Shown here: positions 47,413 through 58,444 of the stretch, one piece after another
How positions within the stretch are numbered: the stretch's first letter is position 1
How the letters are laid out: every line of letters begins with the position of its first letter
Assembly: GCF_003144115.1 (NCBI RefSeq)
Contig: NW_020312016.1
Coordinates: 134,777-198,776, forward strand
Length of the DNA: 64,000 nucleotides
Reading direction: 5' to 3'
Origin: Tilletiopsis washingtonensis
Lineage: Eukaryota; Basidiomycota; Exobasidiomycetes; Entylomatales
Made by a program: the position numbers and the translations under genes
Notes under the pieces: model-generated
The model's input: the letters and a program-made list of their open reading frames with translations, nothing else
The model's database searches: none
Told to the model about the DNA's origin: nothing

Positions 47413-49384
47413 CGCTCGTTGCTGCGGCGAGGACCGTGCGCGTGTCTGGCCACCGTGCCCCGGCGCGGCGCCTCGGTCACCTGGGTCTGCTTTCTCTGTC
47501 ACCGTCCTTGTAGCATTGCGATGTGTCTGTCTGCCCTTGAGCGAGCTTCACTCGGCTGCAAGACGACGTCGAGGCCCATGGCGCTTCCGAGGCTGAGTCT
47601 GGGAGCAGCACCTGTGCGTCGCCGCTGCAGCAGCCCGGCCGGTGGAAGCCTCGGGGTACGCGTGCAGCAGATGGCGTTTCGTCCGCGCTGTCCTCCGCTG
47701 TGCTTGCTCCCACATCGCTGTCGTCTCTCCTTCGCCCCTCTCCAGAGGCGCTCGGGCAAGCCAACTTTGTCAATCGTTGCGACTGGGAAGCGCGCAGCGC
47801 TTCCGCTCCTTGTTCGGCGCGCTTGTCCCGTTGCAGCGCCACTCCAGGCGCCATCAAGAGCGACATGACGGACATCTTCATTGTTGTACACGTGGAGCTT
47901 CCTCTGGGCAACGCGCTCCTTGCCCTGCGGCTCCGCCAGTTGTCCGTTGTCGGCTGCGCGCAGAACGGAGGAAATTGAGGCCATCAATGCTGTTGCTGCC
48001 ACGCTGCTGGCTGCAGCAGCAAAGGTGCAGGAGCTGCGCTCTTACACGGAGGACAAGGAGGAGGATGAGGAGGAGGATGAATGAGGGAGGTGTCACACAT
48101 AGATGCGGTGCAAGTACAGGAGATGATACAGAGCGAGACAGAGAGAGCAAAAAGTTGTGATAGACTGGCGACTTGGGACGCCGACGGCCGTAGCGGATGC
48201 CGCTATGTAGAGACTCAAGAGGGCACAGGTCGGCGCGGCCGTCGGCTCGAGGGCGAGGGCGACGCCTAGCAACAGCCGTGCTGAACCACCCTGAGCAAGC
48301 CGAAGAGCCATGTCCGCCTCGCGGCGAGCCGGCGTGCGGATGCAGATGCCTGGCGACGCGGCCAGAAGGCGGCGGTGAGACACGTCTCGCAGCGGCCCCA
48401 TCCACAGCACACGCGCCTTTTGCGAATGGCTCGCCGAGACGTGTGCGCTGCCGCAGCGAGACGCAGGCGACATGCATGGGCCAGCGCAGAGATGGCCGAT
48501 GCTGGCGCTGCCTTGTGCTCGCCTTTGCGCACCTGCGATATCCTCGGAGCGGCAGCGATGCCAGCGAGCGGCAGCGTCAGCGCTCCTGCGGCTGCGGTGC
48601 CAGATCGGGCGCGCACGCACGGAGGCGGCGCGACAGGGGCCGCTGGCTGCGCGTGGCTTGCCCGCTCCGCGCTGCGGCGCGGCCCCTGCGCCGGCGGGCG
48701 GCTGCACGCTGTGTGTGCGGCGAGCTGCTGAGCTGCGGCTGCGAGCTGCTGCGGCAGGAGAGCAGGAGAGCGCTCAGGCCGCACTGCTGCTGCCAGCGCA
48801 CCGACCTCACTTGCCACCGCGGCCTCAACAAAGACCTCGGCGCAGAGAGAGAGAGCGCCAAAGAGAGGCCGAGGCTGCAAATATCAGCCTTGAGGGGCTG
48901 CGGCGGCCGCGGCGTGTCTCATGGCCCGCAAATCAATCTAATGGCAGGTGCGCCAAGCGGAGGGGCGCGAAGAGGCGGGCGGCTGATCCGAGAAGCGCAC
49001 GCCGCGAGAGGGCAGAGGCGCAGGGCGGGGCGCAGCGGCAGCCCCTTGATGATGCTGCTCTTGTGCTCGCGCAGGCGCACGAGGAGCAGAGAGGCGCGCA
49101 CGCAGCATCGAGGGTGCCGCGTGACGCCCTCGCTGCGCAATGGGCACGCGGCGAGTGTGCGGCGGCGGGCGACAGCGCTGCGCCGTCCTTGTCCGCGACG
49201 CGCCTCGAGCGCGCTGCTGCTGGCCCTCAAAGGCGCCTCGCTCGCCCTCGCACCTTGCTTCTGCATCCCATCCTCTCCCGCCTCTCCGTCTCCCGCTTCC
49301 CTCGCCTCTCTCTCTCTCCCCTCTCTCCCAGTCTTGTCTCACTGACCGGTCTCAGCACCTCACCTCACCTCGCCTCACTCACCC

Positions 49385-49416
<32 letters not shown>

Positions 49417-49461
49417 CCACTCCTCGGCTCGACGCCTCTCCCCTCCCACACCTCACCAACC
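47413..49461. other. 2-kb stretch without a clear gene
   Basis: Between GT17 and the double-psi-barrel gene. The only coding-like segment is at about 47.96-48.08 kb, a short + strand tail reading TEEIEAINAVAATLLAAAAK and ending in an acidic KEEDEEEDE, preceded by an acceptor-like GCGCGCAG. Its upstream exons could not be found. The last 200 bp is a CT-rich leader with a (TC)14 run at 49389-49416. Confidence 0.4.
49389..49416 (+). repeat. (TC)14 microsatellite in the 5' leader
   Basis: Uninterrupted TC dinucleotides about 45 bp before the start codon of the double-psi-barrel gene, within a longer CT-rich leader. Pyrimidine-rich leaders are common at highly expressed fungal promoters. Confidence 0.9.
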
Positions 49462-50718
49462 ATGCAGTTCACGCTCCCGCTCCTCACGCTCCTCCTCGCC
49501 TCGGCCTCGGCCCTCGCCGAGCCGCTCTCGCAGAACGCCGCCGCGCGCGCCGCCCTCGTGGCGCGCGAGACGGGCGTCTTTGCGCCGCAGTACGGCCTGG
49601 CGCGTCGCTCCCTCGAGCTGACCGGCGGCCGCAAGATGCACGCGCGCCGCCGCCCCAGCACGGCGGCGCAGCGCGAGGCGCAGGCCAAGCTCAACGCCTA
49701 CGCCGACAACCAGGCCGCCATCAACACCAAGGTGCGCATGAGTGGGCATACAGAGGTGGTCTGCACAGTGGTGGCAGGCAGTCGCGTGCACGTCGCTGCT
49801 GCATCGCATGGTGGATGCCTGCAGCTTGCCTCCTGCCGTAGCTGTATCACACTGTGGATGAAGGCAGCGCGTCGCCGTCGCATCAACAGGCATGCGTCCG
49901 CCGCAGCGCACGCTCCTCATTGTGCTGACACCCCCCACCCACAGTGGCAGGCCGCCGCCATGGAGTCGCTCAAGGCCGGCAAGACGCCGCAGACGTTCGA
50001 CGAGTTTGCCAACGGCCAGGCGGCCGGTTCCGCCTCGGCCTCGACGCCCGCGCCCGCCGCCGACACGAGCAGCAACGACGACTCCAACGACGACGACTCC
50101 AACGACGACGACGACTCGTCCGACGACTCCGACGACGAGCAGCAGGCCGCAGTGAGCAACAGCGACGCCAGTGCAGACGACTGTGACACTGACGCCAGTG
50201 GTCAGGAGGACAGCAAGCCTGCCGCTGCCGCCGCGCCCGTCGTCAAGGCCAAGGAGAAGCCGGCGCCCAAGCAGGACGCGCAGCCCAAGCAGGAGGCGCC
50301 CAAGCAGGAGGCCCCGAAGCAGGAGGCGCCCAAGCAGGACACGCCCAAGCAGACGTCGAACAACAACAACAACAACAACAGCAACAGCGGCGCCTCGAAC
50401 AGCGGCGGCAGCGGCGACAAGACGGGCGAGATGACGTACTACGCCACGGGCCTCGGCGCCTGCGGCTGGACCAATAAGGACTCCGATTTCATCACCGCGG
50501 TCGCCGCCAGCCTGTACGACTCGTTCGGCCTCTCCAACGGCAGCAAGGTGTGCGGCCGCAAGGTCAAGATCTTCTACGGTGGCAAGAGCATCACCGCCAC
50601 CGTCGTCGACCGCTGTGTCGGCTGCGCACAGAACGACCTCGACCTCTCGCCCTCCGCGTTCAGCGCGCTGGCGAGCCAGGACATTGGCCGCACCAAGATG
50701 ACGTGGACGTGGGCCTAA
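49462..50718 (+). CDS. Secreted double-psi beta-barrel (expansin/RlpA-like) protein
   Basis: Two exons (49462-49731, 49945-50718) give 347 residues. A signal peptide (MQFTLPLLTLLLASASALA) comes first. The middle is low-complexity: an Asp/Asn/Ser tract, then PKQEA repeats, then a poly-Asn and Gly/Ser linker. The C-terminal 97 residues form a DPBB domain: GEMTYYATGLGACGWTNKDS, FITAVAASLYDSF, KVCGRKVKIFYGGKSITATV and VVDRCVGCAQNDLDLSPSAF, with Cys pairs placed as in fungal RlpA-like/barwin-related secreted proteins. These are cell-wall or apoplast proteins, some induced in contact with plants. The intron is 213 nt, longer than most here. Confidence 0.9.
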   Translation: MQFTLPLLTLLLASASALAEPLSQNAAARAALVARETGVFAPQYGLARRSLELTGGRKMHARRRPSTAAQREAQAKLNAYADNQAAINTKVRMSGHTEVVCTVVAGSRVHVAAASHGGCLQLASCRSCITLWMKAARRRRINRHASAAAHAPHCADTPHPQWQAAAMESLKAGKTPQTFDEFANGQAAGSASASTPAPAADTSSNDDSNDDDSNDDDDSSDDSDDEQQAAVSNSDASADDCDTDASGQEDSKPAAAAAPVVKAKEKPAPKQDAQPKQEAPKQEAPKQEAPKQDTPKQTSNNNNNNNSNSGASNSGGSGDKTGEMTYYATGLGACGWTNKDSDFITAVAASLYDSFGLSNGSKVCGRKVKIFYGGKSITATVVDRCVGCAQNDLDLSPSAFSALASQDIGRTKMTWTWA

Positions 50719-51502
50719 GCCGCGGCCTCGTCGACCATCATCACGCGCCTCTCGCTCCGGCAGCGAGATGCACACCTCAGCGCTGTGCGCAACCCTCTCG
50801 GTGCGGGCTAGTCCCCACCAACCCCAGCTGCGGTGCCCGGCGCGCCTCTCACCAATCGCCGGACCGTGTCCTGCCGATGGGCAGCTGGTGCTTCCCTTTC
50901 CCGCCTCGTCGCCCCACTGTATCCCTCTCGATTCGTCTTCTTTCGCGTCCCTGTTTCTGGCCTCTCCCATCACATCGCTACGAACCTCACACATCATCAG
51001 ACACACATCACATACAGACGCACCCTGGAGGCGCACCCACTATGCCCTTTCAAAGCACCCTCTCGAGCTGGCTGGTCGTTCCGCTGGCGCAATGCATCAC
51101 TCTCGAGAGCAGCACCAAGACTGTGACTGAGGCCCGCGGCGTCGGGACTGAGCGTCGCCGGAGCACCATTGACTCGTTCGCCCGGCGAAGGATGCGCATT
51201 GCGACGGGGCAAGGCGGAGAGAGCGCTCATTGGCCCGTGCTGTGTCGCTCGGCACCGCCTTTGCACCGCCATCTTCGCGGGCCAGACCAGCAAAGGCCGC
51301 ACGCAGGCCCCCACCTCGATTCGGCCACGTCCTTTCTCGCGGCTGAGGTCTGACATCAGATGAGAGAAGTACAATTAAGCCTGTTTGGCGCAGTGGCAAG
51401 TAAGAAACGGTCCATGTGAGGGTCGAGGGGGAATAAGTGAGCAACAACCGGAGTGAGAGCACGGCGGCCGGCGACCCGGCGACCAGGAGAGTAACGGGCC
51501 GC
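50719..51502. other. Convergent 3' regions of the DPBB and rhomboid genes
   Basis: No gene seen. A stretch at 51379-51400 resembles the 5' part of a tRNA with an internal A box but lacks a B box and a pairing acceptor stem. Confidence 0.45.
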
Positions 51503-53928
51503 TCAGAGCTCGCGCAGCAGCGCGCGTGCGGCATTCGACGACGTGGCGTTGGAGGTGGTGAGGCCGTTGCCCTTGCACTGCGAGCTGTGTGGCGGGGGTC
51601 AGGTGGGTCAGCGAGAGGCATACTGCAGACGCCGCGCGCGGAGCAGACGCACAAGGCGGGCAGACAGGTGAGGTAGCGGCACCACGTGCACGCCTTGCTC
51701 GGGTCCTCCGAGTTGGCCGTGACGCCGATGCCGACGACTGTGAGGCGCGCAGTGAGGTCAGCAAAGGCTGTGCCACGGGCGCACGGCACACGCACAGAAG
51801 CCGATGAGCAGCGCAGCGCCAATGACGCGGCACACCCAAATGACAATGCGGTGCTTGCGCGTGGGGTGGATCGAGGGGCAGACGGCCAGGCCGCCGAGCG
51901 TGCCGACCACGAAGCCGCCAATGTGTGCCCTGCGCGTGCATGTGAGCGGAAGGCCGACAGCAGAAGGGCGGCAAAGCGAGCGCACCAGTTGTCGAGTCCA
52001 GCTGTGCGTGCTTGTCAGCAAGAGCAGCAAACAGGCGGTGATGCGACGACTCACGCAGCAGGCCGATGCCGAAGCCGAGGATCGCAAAGAGGACCGACAC
52101 GGTCAGGCGCATCTTGGCGCGGTACTCCTGCAGAGGCAGCTCTTGGATCAGCTCGGTCCGTGGGCGCATGGGCGGCGAGGACGAACGTAGTGCCAGTTGT
52201 AGATGAGGTCCACGAGCTCGACACTGATGCAGGTGTAGATGGCGCCGCTGTTCGTGGAGTGCGTGTCAGCTCGCTCGCCTGTGGCGCTCTGCACACCACT
52301 ACGCACGAGGCGCCGACGCTCGGGATGCCCGGCAGCGAGAAGCTGGCGCCGAGCAGGTTGCCGCCAAGGCCGCCGAGGAAGTAGAGCGGCAGGTAGAGCG
52401 GCGTGGAGAGCAGGCGCTCAATTTGCGCGCAGAGCGTCAGCTGCACGAGCAGGTTGAAGATGATGTCTGTGAACGGCGTCAGCGTTGCGGCTCCGAACGC
52501 GGTCAGCAAGAGAGACGCACGGATGAAGCCGGCATGGAGGAACTGCGCAATAGGATTAGCGGAGCTCAACAGCGCGACGCAGGCGCACTCACGATGGGCG
52601 TCACGTAGCGCCAGCTTTGGCCGACGCTCTGTGCGTCCTTGAGGCCGCAGATCTGCCAGATGGGGCACAGCTCGTCGGCCGTGTACGCGTTGACATCCTT
52701 GGTGAGCGCTGAGAGACACGGCAGCTGCGTGGTGGTGGGGACCGAGGCGACGACACGCATGCATGGGACAAATCGGGCGCCTGCAGCACATTTGTCAGCC
52801 AACGCAATGAAGTACTGAGGCGGCAGCGACTCACCAAATGAAATCAGGAACTCGAATGGCGGCCCTAGCATCGGGTTCCATTGTGGCTGTCCGCCGCAAG
52901 TCAGCCAAGCTGAGCACATGCCTGAGCTCCCTCGACGAACCTTTGTCTGGATCGCCTGGCCCGTGGCCGCCTTGGCCTTGATGAGCTCGACGATGAACAC
53001 CGCCACGTATGCAATGCTGCCGCGGCCGGTCAGACATGTGGCTCTGCAGTGCAACGCTGCGACGACACACTCACGCGAGCACGTAGCTGAGTATGCCCCA
53101 CCGCTGCCGGCCCAAGCCTCTCCTCCGCCGCTCGATCTTCTCCTCCTGCGAGCCGCCCCAGCCGGGCCGCACAGATCCGACCGGCAGAGCCGCCTCATTC
53201 CACTCCTTGTTGCGCACGTCGTTGCTCAGCAGCGCCGCCGCGTGCTTGTCGTCGGCCATGGCCAGCTGGCGCGCCTCGTCGGCCTCGTCGTCGGCATAGC
53301 CCATCGAGGCGCCGTGGGCGCGCAGCGGCAGCTCAGCAGCACTGCTGTAGCGCGCATGCGAGGCGTCATAGCCGCCGTACGAGGCTGGATAGGCGCCATA
53401 GCTGCTCTCCTGCCCGTGCTGCCCGTAGCTCATGTCTGGATCGCGCGCGCCGGCGTGGTAGCTCTGCCGCTGTGCCGCCGCGCTGCTGCCGCCGTAGGGA
53501 TCGGTGTACGGCTGCGCATCGTAGCCGTACTGCTGCGCACGGCTCTGTGCCGACTCGTAGCGCCGCTCGTCCTCCTCGTCGCGCAGCTCGTAGCGCGTGC
53601 TGCGGTCGGGCACGCCGGAGCGCCGCCGCGGCTCGGCCTCGTGCGGCTCATGCTGCTCGTACAGCGTGTCTGCGGCGTGCGGCGCCTGCTGCTGCGCATA
53701 CGGCACGCGGTACGCCGAGACGGAGTCGGCGGGCCCGAGGGTGTGCTGCGTGGCGTGCGTGTTGCTGCGCTGCAGGTGCGCCGTGTAGCCGCCTCCGCCG
53801 CCTGCGACGCTGTACTCGAACGGGTCGCTGTACATCGACGGCGTGTCGACGTCGGCGAGCGCGGGCGTGGCGGGCTGCAGATAGGCGTTGCGCCCTGCGC
53901 CGATGCCGGCGTGCGAGGGCTGGGGCAT
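51503..53928 (-). CDS. Rhomboid intramembrane serine protease
   Basis: Spliced gene of about nine exons. The first exon encodes about 285 cytosolic residues rich in Tyr, Gln, Gly and acidic/basic pairs (starts MPQPSHAGIGAGRNAYLQPA). Membrane helices follow. The rhomboid core shows FLHAGFIRASLLLTAFGAAT (His in the loop), LYLPLYFLGGLGGNLLGASF, the catalytic Ser in IPSVGASGAIYTCISVELVD, and the catalytic His in NWAHIGGFVVGTLGG. After the core, a Cys-rich loop (ACTWCRYLTCLPA) precedes the C-terminal SNAARALLREL. A large cytosolic N-domain with a GxSG/H dyad is typical of secretory-pathway rhomboids in fungi. The substrate is unknown. Confidence 0.9.
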
Positions 53929-54944
53929 GGTGGTGGTGTGGTGAAGTGGGGAGAGTGGTGCACGGTGCTGAGGCCGCGCCGAGGTGGAAGTTGGCACGCC
54001 GCACGCTAAAGCCAAGCGCCGCGCGCGCCCCTCTCGAGGCTGTGCCGCCGGCTCGGCGTGTTGCTCTCGCGCCGCGGCGGCTGTGCTCCTCTCCTGCTGC
54101 CTTTCCGCCCCTTGGCGCGCCTCGCGTACCACGCGACCTGCGCCGCCGCAGCATCACGCCCCACCACATGCACCGCATCAGCAGCACACAGAGGGCACAG
54201 CCATGGCATCAGACGCCCTGACGGTACGCTCAAGCACTACTCTAGAGCGATGGTGAGGCCTCGCAGGCGTGAAAGGCACCTGACGCGCGCTTCATCAGGG
54301 CGCAGGCGCGCACAGTCTCACTCCGTGGCGTGTCGCTGGGCCGGACCAGCGCCAGCCGACAAGACCCATCTCGGCAGCCGTCGGCGCAGCGAGATCTTCG
54401 TCGCAGCCATTTATGAGCCTTCCGAGAGCGCACAAGTAAGCGTCAGGTGCAGTACTGCCGCTGATCAGACAGCGTCTCTCGTCAGCAGGGTGCAGCGGGC
54501 GCGTCGCGGCGGCTGCGCGCACGCCGTTGCGTGCCGTTCGACCCGCTCCAGCGGCAGCGCCGCCCTGCTGATGTTCGGAACACTGGCGGATGGACTCGCA
54601 TCGCAGCCGCTGCTGGCGGCCCTGGCAAACTCCACTTGCACGATGCAGCGACGCCGCATCTCTGGCGAGAGCTGTGCGTGTGTCACGGCGGCGCGCGCCT
54701 GGCCGTCGTCGTTGTCGAGCGTCGCTGCTCCGTCCTCACCCCTCTCTCCCTGTTTCTGGTCCCCTTTGTTCCCGTCTCGGTCTCTCTTCTCCACACTCTT
54801 TTCAGCAGCACGCGCCAGCCGCGTAGCCGCAGCCGTCGCCAGTCGACGCGCGCCCACGTTCTTTTCTCGCCAGCTCGCCGGTCGAGCGGCGCCTTCACAT
54901 TCTTTTCAGGTTCGATCTTCACGAGGCAGGCCCTCGATCCACCG
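53929..54944. other. 1-kb divergent spacer with a possible upstream spliced ORF
   Basis: Between the rhomboid and the type I membrane-protein genes. A good-context ATG at 54203 (MASDALT) runs into a GTACGC donor, followed by a CCTGACG branch-like site and a TTCATCAG acceptor; a second intron-like segment starts at a GTAAGC near 54434. No frame after the junctions resembles a known protein. It may be a 5'-leader intron and upstream ORF of the downstream gene, or an unrecognised small gene. Confidence 0.35.
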
Positions 54945-57485
54945 ATGCGTTCGCCTCTACTGCTGCTGCCGCTGCTGCAGCTGCTGCTCGTCAGCGGCAG
55001 CCACGCCCGGCCGGCGCCGTCGCGCGCCCACGCCCACCGCCGCTCGCTGGTGGCGCGCGCCATCGTCGAGGCGGGCGAGCAGGAGGTGGTGCGCCGCGAG
55101 ACACCGCCGCTGCTGCGCATGCACGCTTGTGACACTGGTGTCGACGAGTGGGCAGATGCAGAGGTGCGTCTCGGTAAGCGTGCCGACCAGCTGGCGCCGA
55201 GACGCTCCAGCGATGATGAGGAGCCGGAGGATGAGGAGTCCGACGACGAGGACGAGGAGGAGCGCTCGTCATCTTCGAAGAAAGGCTCATCAAGGACCAA
55301 GTCGTCGAGCGACGACGATGAGTCGTCTACGCGCAGCAACTCCAAGTCGAGCCCAAAGAAGAGCAGCAGCACGAAGAGCAGCAGCAACACGAAGAGCGCC
55401 AGCACGAGCAGCGCCAGCAGCGGCTCGGACGTACGCGCCCTGCCGACCGTGACGCCGGTCGCTGGCGCGCCGCAGGTGCTTGCCGCGCCCACGCCGGCGC
55501 CTGCTGCAGCTGGCGCCGTTGCGCCATCGGCGGGCATGCAAGCCGACATGGGCACGCCGCAGAGCAGCAAGAAGGCAGCTCAGCTCGCGGCACAGCTCGC
55601 GGCGGCGCGCCAGCGTGCCATTGACGGCAGCCGTCTGGCAGCGACTGCCGCTGTAGGACCAGCCGGCGCCAGCTACGCGGCCATCTCCGACCCCAACATG
55701 ATGACCGGCGCCACTTCGAGCGCCTGGCTGAGCCCTGCGCCTGGCGCGGCGTACCTCTCGGGCCAGGATGTGGTGCTGAGCTGGCACCAGGCAACGCAGG
55801 ACACGCCGTCGGTGCAGCTCGCGCTCTGCCTGCTCGCCAACTCGAACGACCTGCGCGCTGCTCAGGCGGGCGTTGTGGTGGCGGGCAGCTGCGGTGCGCC
55901 TATGAGCGCCGAGGTGACGCCGAGCGTGTCGGGCCAGGCCGGCGTGTGGGAGATTCGCTTGTGAGTCGCAGTCTCGGCGCGCGTAGGTGTCTCGCTGACA
56001 CGTCTTGCCGTCTACAGCCCTGCACCGAACGTGCCGTCTGCAGACAGCTTCTACGTTCAGCTGACGCCCAGCACGGGCGAGGCCGTGGCGCCTGCTAGCC
56101 AGAGCCAGAGCGCCACCGACGTCGAGAGCGAGAGCACCTCGACGTCGGGCTGGAAGAGGCAGAGCCGCAGCGCTAGTAGCACCAAGACGTCCTCTGCCGA
56201 GGATGCCGAGCCGACATCCAGCTGGAAGAGCAAGCAGCGCGAGGACAAGAAGTCGTCGGCGGACGATGAGGAGGATGAGGGCGACGAGGAGGACTGGCGC
56301 CGCCGGGACGCCGGCGACATGCCGTCCTCTGCCCTCATCTCTCCGGCCTTTGTGCTCGCGCCGCTCGGCACCGACTTGACGGCTCCTGCCGCGCCGCCGG
56401 CTCAGAACACCAACGACGAGGTTGGCACGACTGACAAGCAGCGTCCCGTGCCGCTCGTTGGCATCATCGTGCCGCTCGTCGTCATTGCCGTGGCTCTGCT
56501 CGGCGCTCTGGCGCTCTGCCTCTTCCGCCGCGGCCGCCAGTCGGCTCAGGCGCGCCGCACGGCCGAGCTCGTCGCCGAGACCCAGAGCCGTGCGGAGGCA
56601 CGCCGCGAGATGGCGCAGCTGCGCCAAGCTGCCAGCAGCAGCGCTCTCTCACTCTCTCGCAGCCATAGCAGCAGCATTCGCAGCGGCAGCAGCCGTAGCG
56701 TCGGAGGCTCATACGCGCCACGCCGTCAGCTCGAGGAGATCGCCCCGCCATCGGACGCCTACACGCCGATCTCGGCTCAGCGCCGCTTTACCGCCGACCG
56801 CTTCGGTTCCTCGCTTGCCCCGCCTGTGGAGTATCGCACACTGGCGTCGGAGGTCGGTACTGCAGCCCCGCCACGGCGTCGTGACACTACAACGTCCTGC
56901 GGTAGCAGTGCGGCGGCACATGACTACCGCGCGGCGAGAGGGTGTCAGCACGACTGCGGCTCGGACGCCGGCTCTGAGTCGTACGAGGCGCTGCTCTCGC
57001 GCCGCCCGACGACGCTGAGCACGCGGCACAGCGACGTCGAGATCCACCCGACGCACCTGCACATGCGTCTCGCCTCGCCGCAGCCAGCACACCTCGCAGC
57101 CGCGCCCGCATCCCCGATGCCTCCGGCGCTGCCCGAGAAGCCGCGAGTGCCTGCTGCGCTGCAGCCGGCCGTGCTCGGCGTGCCGACGGGCGCCAGCACG
57201 GGCACACACTGGACGGCGCTCTCGCCCATCTCCTCGGAGGCGACGCCGCGCACCGAGCAGCGCTCGCCGCTCGCCAACCCGTTCCGCAACCCGTCGCCCT
57301 CGATTGCCGCGCCCTCGCCGTCGGTCACGAGCATGCGTGCTGCATCGTACGGCGCTGCTGAGAAGGCGCCCTCCGGACGTCGCGGAGGCCCTGCTGGCAC
57401 GGTCAGCGAGGAGAGCGTGCAGCGCGCCGGCGCGGCCGCCGACCTGTACGAGCAGCTCAGGCGTGCGCTCAGCGGTGGGGCGTGA
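54945..57485 (+). CDS. Type I membrane protein with Kre9/Knh1-like ectodomain
   Basis: Two exons (54945-55960, 56018-57485) give about 827 residues. A signal peptide (MRSPLLLLPLLQLLLVSGSHA) is followed by basic processing-like sites, then a long Ser/Asp/Lys-rich tract. An Ig-like strand pattern runs from SAWLSPAPGAAYLSGQDVVL through LSWHQATQDTPSVQLALCLL to VWEIRLPAPNVPSADSFYVQ, resembling Kre9/Knh1 wall-protein domains. One transmembrane helix lies near residues 483-508 (VPLVGIIVPLVVIAVALLGA) with a basic stop-transfer FRRGRQ. The cytosolic tail of about 320 residues is Ser/Pro-rich and disordered. The layout fits a cell-wall sensor or adhesion receptor. No family name is certain. Confidence 0.7.
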
Positions 57486-57785
57486 GCAGCGCTGCTCTAG
57501 CCCCGTCTGCTGAAAGCATCAGCGCTGAGACCAGTTCAATTTAATCGATACTCCCGTTGCTTCCTTCACACTTGTTTGGTGGCCCGAGGATCACATTTGA
57601 GATCAGATGTGGAGCTGAGGGGCTTCAGAAGTTCGTGGCACACGATGGAGATGGAGAGCGAGACAGAATGAAGGAGCGCAAGAGAGTTGTTGCCAGAAAG
57701 CCAAATAGTTGTCGCCAGAAAGCGAAATAGCGGCGTAGTGAGCTGCTTTGTCGAGCGGAACAGTTCCGCGACTCCATGGCAGACC
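57486..57785. other. Intergenic stretch with a 22-bp direct repeat
   Basis: At 57685-57728 two adjacent 22-bp copies read GTTGT(T/C)GCCAGAAAGC(C/G)AAATA. The rest is AT-richer 3' sequence. No gene. Confidence 0.6.
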
Positions 57786-58444
57786 TTACTCTGACTCCTC
57801 GAGCGCCGTGATACGCTCATTGAGAGCGGCCTTCGCATCGTAGTACTGCTTGTAGAGCGCAGCGAGCTTCCTCGCCACCGTCTCCGATTCATTGATGGTA
57901 CCAGACGCAACCGGAACAGGCTGGTCTGTGCGCGACAATGACGAAGCGGCGTCGGTGCCATCTGCGGTGCGGGCAATCTTGACAGAGGAGGCGGAGGCCG
58001 TGGCAGTGGCAGGATCACCCTGACGCTTGATGCCTTGTCTGGAGGAGGGTGGGGGCGAAGCACTCTGCTTGACGGCGTTACCACTGCCGCGCCCAGGCGT
58101 CAATACGAGCAGGATCGTTTTCACGCAGACGTCTACTCACGCATCGGCACCCTGGTGTGGGACATCATAGGCACGGGCAGAGGACCGCGTGTGCACGACA
58201 CTTGCAAGTCCCTCTGTGCGGCGCAGATGCGATCATTGGCAGCGTCGATGCGCTCAATGAGTGCCGCTGGAGCTTCTTGAGCCTCTTGCGCCTGGTCGTC
58301 GTAGATGTACCCGCCGAGCAACAAGTATGCATTGTACGCATCGTTGAGCGCGCGACGAGTCTGCAGGAACTCGTTCGAGGCATTCTGAATCTCTGCACAC
58401 GCCTACTCTGCCAGCGGTAGTCCACGATCGAGCTTGAAGGGCAT
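57786..58444 (-). pseudogene. Probably dead paralog of the small coiled-coil gene at 59.3-60.0 kb
   Basis: Starts MPFKLDRGLPLAE, matching MAPRPDLGAPLAE of the neighbour, but codon 14 (58403-58405) is TAG where the neighbour has TGG (Trp). The frame then continues with ACAEIQNASNEFLQTRRALN, aligned to the neighbour's helical region. After the first intron the second half (GIKRQGD ... KIARTADG ... ALNERITALEESE) also aligns, but no canonical splice pair joins the two halves in frame. Two independent faults suggest a pseudogene. Stop-codon read-through, a downstream start or a sequencing error at 58405 are alternatives. The SUMO-like I-K-R-E of the neighbour is I-K-R-Q here. Confidence 0.6.

Noticed and set aside
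48472-49461. Long upstream extension of the DPBB reading frame
   Set aside because: The start at 49462 gives a clean signal peptide; the upstream part is Arg/Ala-rich, crosses the CT-rich leader and the (TC)14 run, and shows no motif.
51379-51450. tRNA-like stretch with GCCTGTTTGGCGCAGTGG (A-box-like)
   Set aside because: No B box, no anticodon stem, and the 3' end does not pair with the 5' end as an acceptor stem.
54531-54944. In-frame extension upstream of the type I membrane protein, with a WREL stretch recalling F-box proteins
   Set aside because: It would bury the signal peptide; no F-box pattern could be made out.
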